Below the pieces are notes generated by a model. That model did no database searches. It worked only from the letters and a program-made list of their open reading frames with translations, and was not told where the DNA came from. From NCBI GenBank assembly GCA_030695205.1, contig JAUYTN010000060.1, positions 1 through 42,410 of the forward strand: a stretch of DNA of 42,410 bases. The letters run 5' to 3'. The translations under genes were made by a program, and so were the position numbers. This stretch comes from Burkholderiaceae bacterium (lineage in GTDB: Bacteria; Pseudomonadota; Gammaproteobacteria; Burkholderiales; Burkholderiaceae_C). This document shows positions 23,379 through 31,230 of the stretch, in pieces (within the stretch, counting starts at the first letter, position 1; the number at the start of each line of letters is the position of its first letter).

Positions 23379-23801
23379 ATGGCTCTCATCACCGCCGACT
23401 CCGTCTCCATCACCGCCGACAGCCTGCTGACGGCGGATGGGTTTATTGGCTGGCCGGTGGGGTTGCCGGCGCCGGTGGTGCCGGGGTTTTCGATGGAGCC
23501 GGAGGAGTCGACGATCCGCACCGACATGGAGGTGGGGTCGCCGCGGGTGCGGCTGCGCACGCTGGCGGAGCGGGACGCGCTGGAGGTGGCGTGGAAGTTC
23601 ACCGATGCGCAGATGGCGGTGTTTCGCGAGTGGTGGCGGACGACGGCTTCGTTTGGGGCGGCGTGGTTCGATGTGGAGCTGCCGTTGGGCAATGGCGGGG
23701 TGCAGGCGTGCGAGGCGCGCTTTGTGGGGCGCTGGAAGTCGCAGCTGAAGCCGGGGATGTGCTGGGACGTGACGGGCAAGGTGGAGGTGCGCAATGCCTG
23801 A
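23379..23801 (+). CDS. Tail-tip protein, lambda gpM-like position
   Basis: 140 residues. N-terminal ITADSLLTADGFIG matches the small protein at 6666. The main part (STIRTDMEVGSPRVRLRTL, WKFTDAQMAVFREWWR, AAWFDVELPL) resembles minor tail proteins found between tape measure and the DUF1833/gpL-type gene. It likely helps build the tail tip. Overlaps the next gene by 8 bp. Confidence 0.75.
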   Translation: MALITADSVSITADSLLTADGFIGWPVGLPAPVVPGFSMEPEESTIRTDMEVGSPRVRLRTLAERDALEVAWKFTDAQMAVFREWWRTTASFGAAWFDVELPLGNGGVQACEARFVGRWKSQLKPGMCWDVTGKVEVRNA

Positions 23802-24321
23802 TCCTTCGCTTTCCGAGGCTTTGCGCGAGGCGTATGCCTCGGCGCCGGCTGACGAGGTGGTGTACCACACGCTGGAGCTGCGGCACGCGGCGTTTACGCA
23901 GCCGATCCGGGTGGTGCGCGACGATGCGGACCTGACGGCGCGGCTGGAACCCACGGCGCCGGAAAACCCGGGCGAGATGGTGACCTTTGTGGGATTTGGC
24001 TTCGATCTGACGAAGCCGGAGGTGAGCGCGACCGGGGTGCCGCAGTGCTCGATCGAGATCGACAACGTGAGCCGGGAGATTCTGGCGAACGTGGAGCTGG
24101 CGATGACGGGGATCGACCCGATCATGGTGACCTACCGGGAATACCTGGCCAGCGATCTGGAAGGCCCGCAGAACGACCCGCCGATGACGCTGACGGTGGT
24201 GAGCATTTCGGCGGACGTGTTCAGGGTGCGGGCGGTGGCTTCGTATCCGGACATCAGCAACCGCCGCTTTCCGCGTGAGGACTATACGACGGAGCGGTTT
24301 CCGGGGCTGGTGGCGCAATGA
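23794..24321 (+). CDS. DUF1833-family tail-tip protein (gpL-like position)
   Basis: 175 residues. SEALREAYASAPADEVVYHTLELRH, CSIEIDNVSREI and MVTYREYLASDLEGPQNDPP are characteristic of DUF1833 phage proteins, which precede the NlpC/P60 tail gene. Tail-tip hub component by position. ATGA overlap with the next gene. Confidence 0.8.
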   Translation: MPDPSLSEALREAYASAPADEVVYHTLELRHAAFTQPIRVVRDDADLTARLEPTAPENPGEMVTFVGFGFDLTKPEVSATGVPQCSIEIDNVSREILANVELAMTGIDPIMVTYREYLASDLEGPQNDPPMTLTVVSISADVFRVRAVASYPDISNRRFPREDYTTERFPGLVAQ

Positions 24322-24842
24322 CGGATTTTGCGGCTGCCCGCGCCCGCGCCCTCACCCCCGCCCTCACCCCCGGCCCCTCCCCCCAGGGGGGAGGGGAGAA
24401 ATCGCGCCACTGGGCGGAGCAATACCAGGACTGCTTCTGGGAAGCCGGCGGGCAGGGGCCGCGTGCGTGGGATTGCTGGAGCTTTTTTCGGCATGTGCAG
24501 GCGGTGCATTTTGGCCGCCAGGTGCCGGAGGTGGAGGTGGACGCGTCGAACATCCACGCGGTGGCGCGGGCGTTTGGCGGGCATGACGAGCGGGCGCGCT
24601 GGCAGGAGGTGGCGGCGCCGGCCGAGGGCGACGCGGCGCTGCTGGCGCACAGCCGCTATCCGTCGCACGTGGGGGTGTGGCTCGATGCCGATGGCGGCGG
24701 GGTGCTGCACTGCCAGAACGGGGCGGGGGTGCTGTTCACGCAGGCGAACCGGCTGGCGATCTGTGGGTGGGGGCGGGTGACGTTTTTTCGGCCGCTGTGT
24801 GCCCTCACCCCCAGCCCCTCCCCCCGAGGGGGAGGGGGGTAA
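24318..24842 (+). CDS. NlpC/P60 peptidase of the tail tip (gpK-like) with REP-like ends
   Basis: 174 residues. The catalytic Cys is in the CWSFFRH motif, the His in SHVGVWLD, and a further HCQNGAGV motif follows, all as in tail-tip NlpC/P60 cysteine peptidases that cut peptidoglycan at entry. Unusually, both ends are encoded by REP-like palindromes: residues about 12-27 (LTPALTPGPSPQGGGE) and the last 14 (CALTPSPSPRGGGG). The enzyme core between them looks intact. Without the first element the gene would start near EKSRHWAEQYQDCFW, the usual start of such proteins. Confidence 0.82.
   Translation: MTDFAAARARALTPALTPGPSPQGGGEKSRHWAEQYQDCFWEAGGQGPRAWDCWSFFRHVQAVHFGRQVPEVEVDASNIHAVARAFGGHDERARWQEVAAPAEGDAALLAHSRYPSHVGVWLDADGGGVLHCQNGAGVLFTQANRLAICGWGRVTFFRPLCALTPSPSPRGGGG
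24349..24400. repeat. REP-like palindrome, copy B (inside gene)
   Basis: A CCCTCACCCC-rich lead is followed by arms CCCCTCCCCCC (24374-24384) and GGGGGGAGGGG (24386-24396) around one base. It is translated near the N-terminus of the NlpC/P60 protein. Confidence 0.75.
24799..24839. repeat. REP-like palindrome, copy C (gene 3' end)
   Basis: Same CCCTCACCCCCAG lead as copy B, with arms CCCCTCCCCC (24815-24824) and GGGGGAGGGG (24828-24837). It supplies the last codons of the NlpC/P60 gene and lies directly before the ribosome-binding region of the gpJ-like gene. Confidence 0.75.
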
Positions 24843-24845
24843 GTG

Positions 24846-27734
24846 ATGGGCCACGCCACGCCCAATTACGCCACGCTGGTGCGGGTGAACAACCCGTTTG
24901 CGCCTTACCGCGACCGCGAGATCCGGCATCTGGCGTGCGCGGGGCCGATCGGTGCGGTGGCGCCGCGCACGCGCCGGCCTTTCATCATCCAGCGCAACGG
25001 GGTTTCGGTGCTGCGGCGCGACTGGGACCAGCCGGTGGCGCGGGGCGACGTGATCACGGTGGTGATCCTGCCGCAGGGCGGCGGCGGTGGGGGTGGGTCG
25101 AATCCGCTGAAGATCATTCTGATGCTGGCGATCATGTGGGTGGCGCCGTTTGCGGCGGGGTTCCTGAATAGCGCTGCCGGGCTTGGACTTGGATTGGGCA
25201 CGCTTGGCACCAGCGTTCTGGCGGGCGCGATTGGCATGGTGGGCAATATGCTGATCAACGCGGTGATGCCGCCACCCAAGCCGCCCACGCCGCAGCAGGC
25301 GGCATCGATGGCCGCCCCCAGCCCCACCTACAGCCTGCAGGCGCAGGGCAATTCGGCGCGCATCGATTCGGCGATCCCGGCGGGCTACGGGCGGATGATG
25401 ATTTACCCGGACATGGCGGCGATGCCCTATGCGGAATACGCGGGCAACGAGCAGTACCTGTATCAGCTTTTTTGCCTGGGCCAGGGCGAATACGACATCG
25501 AGGCGATCCGCATCGAGGACACGCCGATTTCATCCTTTGAGGAGATCGAATACGAGATCGTGCCGCCGGACGGGTCGGTGACGCTGTTTCCCAGCAATGT
25601 GGTGACGAGCCCGGAGGTGAGCGGGCAGGAAACGCCGGGCATTATCACCGGGGCGACCTACAGCCAGAGCGGCACCACGGTTACGGTGAGCAAGACGGCG
25701 CACGGGTTTGTGGTGGGGCGCAATGTGTATCTGCTGGTGGGCAGCGGGGCATTGCCTTCGGCGGGCTATACGGTGGCGACGGCGGCGACCGACAGCTTTA
25801 CGGTGACGGCGGCGGCCAGCGCCACCACCAGCGGCGGGGCCACGATCCAGTCGATTACCGGGCCTTTTGTGGCGAGCGGGGCGACGACGACGGCGACGAC
25901 GGTGGGGATCGACATCATCCTGCCGCGCGCGCTGTTCTATGCCAACGATTCGGGCGGGCTGGACCAGGTGTCGGTTTCGTTTGCGGTGGATCTGCGGGCG
26001 ATCGACGACGTGGGCGCGCCGCTGGGGAGCTGGTACACCGCGGGCAGCGAGACGATCACGCTGGCGACCAATACGCCGCAGCGGTTTTCTTATCGCTATG
26101 GGGTGTCGGCCGGGCGCTACGAGGCCCGGCTGCGCCGCACCGACGTGAAGCAGACCGGCAGCAAATACGGCCACGATCTGGCCTGGGGCGGGCTGCGGGC
26201 CTATTTGCCGGACGATAACTATTTTGGCCAGGTGACGCTGCTGGCGATGCGGATGCGGGCGAGCAACAACCTGAGCTCGCAGGCCAGCCGCAAGGTGAAC
26301 GTGATTGCCACGCGCAAGCTGCGCACCTGGAACCCGACCACGGGCTGGGGCGCGCCGACGGCCACGCGCAGCATTGCCTGGGCCTTTGCCGACGCGGCGC
26401 AGAACACGCTGTACGGCGGACGGCTGGGCGACAGCCAGCTGGACCTGGCGGGGCTGTATGCGCTGGACCAGACGTGGACTGCGCGGGCCAATTATTTTGA
26501 CGGCCGGTTCGACAATGCGCTGGCGCTGTGGGAGGCGCTGACGAAGATTGCGCGCGCGGGGCGGGCCAAGCCTTTCATGCAGGGCGGGATTCTGTATGTG
26601 GCGCGCGACCAGGCGCAGACGCTGCCGGTGGCGCTGTACAGCATGCGCAATATCGTGCGCGGCAGTTTCAATATCGAATACGTGATGCCGACCGACGACA
26701 CGGCGGACGCGGTGGAGGTGGGCTATTTCGACAACCTGACCTGGACGCCGCGCCGGGTGCCGGCGAGCCTGCCGGACAGCCTGTCGACCAAGCGGGCGAA
26801 GATCGACCTGTTTGGCGTGACGGTGCGCCAGCACGCCTATGAGGAAGGGCTGTACGAGGCGGCCACCAACCGCTACCGGCGCCGGCTGATCCGGTTTACC
26901 GCGGAGATGGAATCGTTCATCCCGGCCTTCCTCGACCTGATCGCGATCCAGCACGACATGCCGCAGTGGGGGCAGCACGGCGAGGCGGTGGCGTGGGACG
27001 GCGGCACGCTGACGCTGACGCTGTCGGAGCCGCTCACCTGGGGCACGGGCACGCACTACATCGGCCTGCGCGCCAAGAACGGCAGCGTGCTGGGCCCGGT
27101 GGCGGCCACGCCGGGGGCGGACGACTACCAGGTGGTGCTCGATGCCGACGACTGGGCCGACCTGCAGGCCGCCCACCCGGACTGGGTGCCCTACACCGGC
27201 AGCGACTACGAGCGCACCCACGTGGCATTTGGCTGGGGCGAAACGTGGCGGCAGCCGGCGCGCGTGCTGAGCGTGACGCCGCGCGGGCTGCACCACGCCG
27301 AGATCCTGTGCGTGAACGAAGACCCGAGCGTGCACACCGCCGACCAGGGCGTGACGGCGCCGGCGGTGATCACCAGCCAGCTGCCCAACCTGTTCACCGT
27401 GCCGGTGATTCTGGGGCTGACGGTGCGCAGCAGCACCACCGACATCAACACCATGCTGCTGTCGTGGCAGGCCGCGCCGGGGGCCGAGCATTACCTGATC
27501 GAACAATCGAGCGGCGACGGCAGCTGGACGCGCGTGGGCGAGACCGGCACCGCAGGCTATGCCGTGCGCGCGCTGTACGGCAACGCCACGCTGGTGCGGG
27601 TGGCCGGCGTGGGCCTGTCGCGCGGGCCGTGGGTGACGATCAGCTACTCCAGCGGCGCCGACTACATGTGGAACGCCAACGACACCACGCTGATGTGGAA
27701 CGTGGACGACACCACGCCGATGTGGCTTTTTTAA
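24846..27734 (+). CDS. Tail-tip host-specificity protein, gpJ-like
   Basis: 962 residues, the usual size. An N-terminal domain (RDREIRHLACAGPIGAVAPR) is followed by a Gly-rich linker and a hydrophobic region (about 90-145) like the membrane-active segment of related proteins. The conserved IPAGYGRMMIYPDMA core and a large beta-rich body follow (NLSSQASRKVNVIATRKLRT, WAFADAAQNTLYGGRLGD). A fibronectin-III-like domain (about 855-940) and a short MWN-repeat C-terminus end it. It forms the central tip that contacts the receptor. The ATG is 4 bp after the NlpC stop. Confidence 0.88.
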   Translation: MGHATPNYATLVRVNNPFAPYRDREIRHLACAGPIGAVAPRTRRPFIIQRNGVSVLRRDWDQPVARGDVITVVILPQGGGGGGGSNPLKIILMLAIMWVAPFAAGFLNSAAGLGLGLGTLGTSVLAGAIGMVGNMLINAVMPPPKPPTPQQAASMAAPSPTYSLQAQGNSARIDSAIPAGYGRMMIYPDMAAMPYAEYAGNEQYLYQLFCLGQGEYDIEAIRIEDTPISSFEEIEYEIVPPDGSVTLFPSNVVTSPEVSGQETPGIITGATYSQSGTTVTVSKTAHGFVVGRNVYLLVGSGALPSAGYTVATAATDSFTVTAAASATTSGGATIQSITGPFVASGATTTATTVGIDIILPRALFYANDSGGLDQVSVSFAVDLRAIDDVGAPLGSWYTAGSETITLATNTPQRFSYRYGVSAGRYEARLRRTDVKQTGSKYGHDLAWGGLRAYLPDDNYFGQVTLLAMRMRASNNLSSQASRKVNVIATRKLRTWNPTTGWGAPTATRSIAWAFADAAQNTLYGGRLGDSQLDLAGLYALDQTWTARANYFDGRFDNALALWEALTKIARAGRAKPFMQGGILYVARDQAQTLPVALYSMRNIVRGSFNIEYVMPTDDTADAVEVGYFDNLTWTPRRVPASLPDSLSTKRAKIDLFGVTVRQHAYEEGLYEAATNRYRRRLIRFTAEMESFIPAFLDLIAIQHDMPQWGQHGEAVAWDGGTLTLTLSEPLTWGTGTHYIGLRAKNGSVLGPVAATPGADDYQVVLDADDWADLQAAHPDWVPYTGSDYERTHVAFGWGETWRQPARVLSVTPRGLHHAEILCVNEDPSVHTADQGVTAPAVITSQLPNLFTVPVILGLTVRSSTTDINTMLLSWQAAPGAEHYLIEQSSGDGSWTRVGETGTAGYAVRALYGNATLVRVAGVGLSRGPWVTISYSSGADYMWNANDTTLMWNVDDTTPMWLF

Positions 27735-27743
27735 AGGAACACC

Positions 27744-28616
27744 ATGACCGCCCTGCCAGCCGCCTCAACCTTCACCGGATCCGGAGTCACCGAAGGCGAC
27801 TTCAAGACCCGGCTCACCGCGATGCGGGCTTTTCTTGCCGGGCTGCTGGGTGCGGACGGCACCCAGGCCACCGCGCTGACCGCGCTGGGCGCGCTGATGA
27901 ACGGCAGCATCGCCAAGACCACCAGCCACACCGTGGTGGCCGCCGACCGCGGCAAGCTGATCGACTGCAGCGGCACCTGGACGCTGGCGATCGACCCCGT
28001 GGCCACCTTGGGCGCCGGCTTTGCCTTTGGCATGCGCAACGGCGGCACCGGCAGCATCACCCTCAACCCGGACCTTTCCGAGCAGATCAACGGCGTGAGC
28101 ACGCTGGTGATCGGGCCGGGCGAATCGTGCGTGGTGCTGACGAATGCGGATGCCACCGGCTGGCTGGCGGTGTTCGTCGGCGGCGGTGGCGGCTCCACCG
28201 GGCAGGTGGCGGGCTTTGCGATGAACACCGCGCCCGTTGGCTGGCTGAAGGCCAACGGCGCGGCGGTGTCGCGTACCACGTATGCGTCGCTGTTTACGGC
28301 CATCGGCACGACGTTCGGGGTGGGGGATGGATCGACGACTTTCAACCTGCCGGATATGCGTGGTGAGTTCGTGCGCGCGTGGGATGACGGGCGCGGGGTG
28401 GATTCAGGGCGGGTGTTTGGGAGTGCGCAGGGGCATCAAATGCAAAGCCACACACATGCTTTATCGATGTACGCCGGGACAGAGGGCGGGGTAGACGACG
28501 TTAAAAGGGAGCCGGGCCTCACTACTGTCGTAGGAACCGTCACCACCAGCGCGGCGGGTGGCGGCAGCGAAAACCGCCCCCGCAACATCGCCCTGCTGGC
28601 TTGCATCAAATACTGA
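27744..28616 (+). CDS. Tail fibre with tail-collar domain
   Basis: 290 residues, with AAAGGAAC before the ATG. The N-terminal half is a beta-rich fibre domain (DRGKLIDCSGTWTLAID). From about residue 155 it has a phage tail-collar domain: APVGWLKANGAAVSRTTYAS, TFGVGDGSTTFNLPDMRGEF, and the C-terminal HTHALSMYAG ... NRPRNIALLACIKY. It probably makes the distal host contact. No diversity-generating retroelement or template repeat was seen near its C-terminus. Confidence 0.85.
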   Translation: MTALPAASTFTGSGVTEGDFKTRLTAMRAFLAGLLGADGTQATALTALGALMNGSIAKTTSHTVVAADRGKLIDCSGTWTLAIDPVATLGAGFAFGMRNGGTGSITLNPDLSEQINGVSTLVIGPGESCVVLTNADATGWLAVFVGGGGGSTGQVAGFAMNTAPVGWLKANGAAVSRTTYASLFTAIGTTFGVGDGSTTFNLPDMRGEFVRAWDDGRGVDSGRVFGSAQGHQMQSHTHALSMYAGTEGGVDDVKREPGLTTVVGTVTTSAAGGGSENRPRNIALLACIKY

Positions 28617-28631
28617 CCCCGAGGACACGAC

Positions 28632-29165
28632 ATGGACGTTTACCAGACCGACGACGATGGCTATTTGGTTGGCACGGTGGCAGCCGACCCCGACCCGCTC
28701 ACGCCGGGCAACTGGCTGATTCCGCGCGGCTGCGTGGGCACGGCGCCGCCGGCGCTGGGGGCAAACGAAACGGCGCACTGGGCGGGCGGGGCATGGACCA
28801 AGCGGCCGGACCTTCGCGGCCGGGTGTACTGGCTGGCCGACGGCAGCCGGCACGAGATCACCGCGCGCGGCGTGGCGCTGCCGGAAGGGGCGCTGGACGA
28901 AGCGCCGCCCCCCCCGCCCCCCCCGATTCCTGCCAGGGTGACCATGCGGCAGGCGCGCCTGGCGCTGCTGGGCGCGGGGCTGCTGTCGACTGTGAACGCC
29001 ACCATCGAATCCATGGCCGGCGTGCAGGGCGAGGCTGCTCGCATCGAATGGGAATACGCGCTGTCGGTGGAGCGCGACAGCCCGCTGGTGACCGGGCTTT
29101 CGGCTGCGCTGGGGCTGACGGCCGCGCAGCTCGATGCGCTGTTTACCACGGCGGCTGGGCTGTAG
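28632..29165 (+). CDS. Tail fibre assembly-like protein
   Basis: 177 residues. N-terminal YQTDDDGYLVGTVAADPDPL and NWLIPRGCVGTAPPALGANE resemble tail fibre assembly chaperones, and the C-terminal half (MRQARLALLGAGLLSTVNAT) is a helical domain often found in them. A Pro-rich linker joins the two. Position directly after the fibre gene supports the call. Confidence 0.72.
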   Translation: MDVYQTDDDGYLVGTVAADPDPLTPGNWLIPRGCVGTAPPALGANETAHWAGGAWTKRPDLRGRVYWLADGSRHEITARGVALPEGALDEAPPPPPPPIPARVTMRQARLALLGAGLLSTVNATIESMAGVQGEAARIEWEYALSVERDSPLVTGLSAALGLTAAQLDALFTTAAGL

Positions 29166-29167
29166 CG

Positions 29168-29455
29168 ATGAACCCGGGCCGCCGCGCGACGGATGCCGCA
29201 TCGCACGCGCACCGCCGCGACGACGACCCCAACGAATGCGCCCGCCTGCACCTGCGGGTGGACGACCCGCCGATTTCGCGCTTTGAATGGCGCGTGCCAC
29301 CGAAGGAGATTGAGATGCGTCCAGGACTGGAAGATGCGCCGCGCACCGAATGCGCGGATGCGTGTGCGTTTGGTGCCTTTGTGGGCGCACTGGCGGGCTG
29401 CCTGATCGGGGCGCTGATCATTCTTGCGGTGCTGATGCTGGGCGGCGGGCAGTGA
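29168..29455 (+). CDS. Small protein with one C-terminal membrane segment
   Basis: 95 residues. The first 65 are polar and His/Asp/Arg-rich; residues about 68-92 form one transmembrane helix (FGAFVGALAGCLIGALIILA). It starts 3 bp after the previous stop and overlaps the next start (GTGA). Function unknown; possibly an anchor or partner of the enzyme encoded next. Confidence 0.65.
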   Translation: MNPGRRATDAASHAHRRDDDPNECARLHLRVDDPPISRFEWRVPPKEIEMRPGLEDAPRTECADACAFGAFVGALAGCLIGALIILAVLMLGGGQ

Positions 29456-29919
29456 GCACGATCAGCCTGCTGTTCTGCAATTCGCCCGACTTCGTTTCGC
29501 GCGCGATCCGGGTTTTTACCTGGTCGCGCTGGAGCCACGTGGCGATGATCGACGGCTATTGCGCGATCGAGGCGCTGCCGGGCGAGGGGGTGATCGTGAC
29601 GGAAACGCAGGAGGTGTTGATGCGGTCGCGCGAGTTCGAGCTGGTGGAGCTGCCCTGCCGCAACCCGGCGGCGGTGCGTGCTGCAGCGTCGAGCCAGGTG
29701 GGCCGGCCCTACGACTGGACCGCGATTGCCGGGCTGGCGCTGCGGCGCAACTGGCAGGAGGACGATGCATGGTTTTGCACGGAGCTGATCGCGTGGGCGT
29801 TTGAACAGGCGGGGGAGCCGCTGTTCCGGGCGGACAGCCTGCGCCGGGTGACGCCGCAGCATTTGTGGATGCTGGGGCCGGCGGCGCCGGCGGGCGCTAT
29901 TTCGCGCAGCGCTGCGTGA
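29452..29919 (+). CDS. Permuted papain-fold peptidase/amidase (YiiX/NlpC-like)
   Basis: 155 residues. The order His (SRWSHVAMIDG, about residue 28) before Cys (DDAWFCTELIAWAFE, about 107) is that of circularly permuted NlpC/P60-type enzymes. VGRPYDWTAIAGLAL is also typical. It may process peptidoglycan or acyl groups during entry or lysis. It is the last rightward gene of the tail region and converges with the lipoprotein gene, overlapping it by 23 bp. Confidence 0.75.
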   Translation: MSTISLLFCNSPDFVSRAIRVFTWSRWSHVAMIDGYCAIEALPGEGVIVTETQEVLMRSREFELVELPCRNPAAVRAAASSQVGRPYDWTAIAGLALRRNWQEDDAWFCTELIAWAFEQAGEPLFRADSLRRVTPQHLWMLGPAAPAGAISRSAA

Positions 29920-30250
29920 CCGGGCCGAAGGGGTGGCAGAGGTATTCGTCGGCCCCGGTGGCGCGGTTGATGAGGTAGGCGGCCTCGATGGCGTTTGCCT
30001 CGAGTTCGGTCATGGGAAAGCCCTGCGCGGCGCGGGTGGGGTCGGTCCATATTTTGACATTGCAGATGTGGGCGTCGCCGCAGGCATCGCGCACGGCCAG
30101 GCGCCAGGCGTGGGCGCTGCGCGGCGCGGCTTCGCTCATGACGATGTAGACCAGGGGGCCGTGGCGGCCGGTGACGGTGTGGTCGGCCGGCGGTGGCGGT
30201 GCACTACAGGCGGCGAGCAGGACGGCGAGGGCGAGGGCGGCGTGGCGCAT
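29897..30250 (-). CDS. Small lipoprotein of immI-like locus 2 (possible exclusion lipoprotein)
   Basis: 117 residues. Signal peptide MRHAALALAVLLAAC with lipobox LAAC, so lipidation at Cys15 is likely. The mature part has two or more Cys pairs (DACGDAHIC, YLCHPF ... RC) that could form disulfides in the periplasm. It lies 20 bp downstream of the Mnt-like gene on the same strand, so it may be expressed from the prophage. Phage lipoproteins that block receptors or DNA entry are known (T5 Llp, for example), but no similarity is claimed. Confidence 0.75.
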   Translation of the reverse strand: MRHAALALAVLLAACSAPPPPADHTVTGRHGPLVYIVMSEAAPRSAHAWRLAVRDACGDAHICNVKIWTDPTRAAQGFPMTELEANAIEAAYLINRATGADEYLCHPFGPVTQRCAK

Positions 30251-30270
30251 GGTTGGGCCCTGCGGGCTGA

Positions 30271-30552
30271 CTAGCGGAACAGGGATATTAGCGCGAGCTG
30301 TTTGTCCACGGGAAGCCGCCTGAACACAGCCAGGATGGCCTTGTCGAGGTCGCTCATCACGGGGCCGTAGTCCGCGCCTTCCTGCCGAAGGATGGTTGCC
30401 GGCGCTTCTTTCGCTACCCCGTCGAGGCTGTCCTGCAGCCGCTGGATGATCTCCATGTTGAGGCTGCGACCGTTGATCGAGGCGGCGTTATGCAGCCTGT
30501 CCTTGAGTTCAGGAGGCATGCGCACCTGGTAGGGGGGGAAGGCTCGGCTCAC
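30271..30552 (-). CDS. Mnt-like ribbon-helix-helix repressor, locus 2
   Basis: 93 residues from the GTG at 30552; longer upstream starts exist but would overlap the promoter. PYQVRMPPELKDRLHNAASI then NGRSLNMEIIQRLQDSL follows the P22 Mnt pattern very closely (RMP...NGRS.N.E...Q..QD.L). The C-terminal DKAILAVFRRLPVDKQLALISLF resembles the end of the locus 1 protein. It is divergent from the Arc-like gene at 30639. Likely the repressor of the antirepressor operon in this locus. Confidence 0.83.
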   Translation of the reverse strand: MSRAFPPYQVRMPPELKDRLHNAASINGRSLNMEIIQRLQDSLDGVAKEAPATILRQEGADYGPVMSDLDKAILAVFRRLPVDKQLALISLFR

Positions 30553-30638
30553 CTTCGCAGTGTAATCACAAAAACACTTGACAAGAATGAATGCACCGCT
30601 ATATCGTGAATGCACAGTGCATTAACGAAGGGGCTGAA
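30553..30638. promoter_or_regulatory. Divergent promoter-operator region of immI-like locus 2
   Basis: Rightward promoter TTGACA (30578-30583), 16-bp spacer, TATATC (30600-30605). A perfect 15-bp palindrome, AATGCACAGTGCATT, follows at 30609-30623; a half-site GAATGCAC lies at 30587-30594. The palindrome centre GCACAGTGC is shared with locus 1. GAAGGGG before the Arc-like ATG serves as ribosome-binding site. AT-rich compared with the surroundings. Confidence 0.78.
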
Positions 30639-30815
30639 ATGATTGTCGGACGCGATGGGGAATACACGACTGTCCGCGTCCCGAAAGGGATGCTGGCGCA
30701 GTTGAACGAGGCGGCGCGTGTGAATTCACGCAGCCGCAATACCGAGATCGTGGTGCGTCTGCAGGAATCGTTGAAGCGCGACCAGAAGCGGATTCAACGT
30801 GAAAGGGGGAAGTGA
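30639..30815 (+). CDS. Arc-like ribbon-helix-helix protein, locus 2
   Basis: 58 residues. YTTVRVPKGMLAQLNEAARV then NSRSRNTEIVVRLQESLKR closely follows the Arc pattern (RSxNxEIxxRxxES). The basic C-terminus resembles an Arc tail. Its stop overlaps the ATG of the antirepressor (TGATG), so the two are translationally coupled; there is no room for a sar-like RNA between them, unlike locus 1. Confidence 0.83.
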   Translation: MIVGRDGEYTTVRVPKGMLAQLNEAARVNSRSRNTEIVVRLQESLKRDQKRIQRERGK

Positions 30816-31195
30816 TGAAGACTCAGGATTCAACTGTGACTTTCAACTTCTCCGATAGGAACTTCCCTACGGTCGCACGCGCTGACGGAACCATGGTGGT
30901 TGCGGTCAAGCCGATCTGCGAGGCGATTGGGCTTGCATGGGATGGGCAGTGGGAAAAAACCCTGAACGACAACATGCGAAAGCGCTTCGGCGTCTGCCTG
31001 GAAAAGGTCTTTCATGGCGGTCAGATGCGCGAAATGGTGTGCATGCGTGTCGACCGGGTTTATGCCTACCTCAATTCACTGAACCCAGACTCGATCCGCA
31101 GCGCCGGGAATGAGGCGACAGCAGACTGGATCGAGCAAAAGCAGGCCGAGTGGGCTGACCTCATGTCCCGGCGTCTTCTTATGAAGCAAGACTGA
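30815..31195 (+). CDS. Antirepressor, P22_AR_N domain only, locus 2
   Basis: 126 residues. TMVVAVKPICEAIGLAWDGQ, MREMVCMRVDRVYAYLNSLN and ATADWIEQKQAEWADLM are typical of the P22 antirepressor N-terminal domain. P22 Ant itself is about 300 residues, so the C-terminal domain is absent here. It could act alone, or interact with partners through this domain. GAAAGGGGG precedes the start. Confidence 0.82.
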   Translation: MKTQDSTVTFNFSDRNFPTVARADGTMVVAVKPICEAIGLAWDGQWEKTLNDNMRKRFGVCLEKVFHGGQMREMVCMRVDRVYAYLNSLNPDSIRSAGNEATADWIEQKQAEWADLMSRRLLMKQD

Positions 31196-31197
31196 AC

Positions 31198-31220
31198 AAA
31201 AAAAGCCCGGCAAAGCCGGG
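31198..31220 (-). terminator. Leftward-oriented terminator-like hairpin after antirepressor 2
   Basis: Stem CCCGGC-AAA-GCCGGG (31206-31220) with seven A on its left side, i.e. a T run on the minus strand. It may stop leftward transcription into locus 2, or act bidirectionally. Confidence 0.55.
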
Positions 31221-31230
31221 TGAACAAGGC

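Noticed and set aside
25530..27506. 658-codon open frame on the minus strand
   Set aside because: Antisense shadow of the gpJ-like gene, Arg/His-rich with no recognisable domain.
27744..28616. Diversity-generating retroelement acting on the tail fibre
   Set aside because: No reverse transcriptase gene and no template/variable repeat pair were found.
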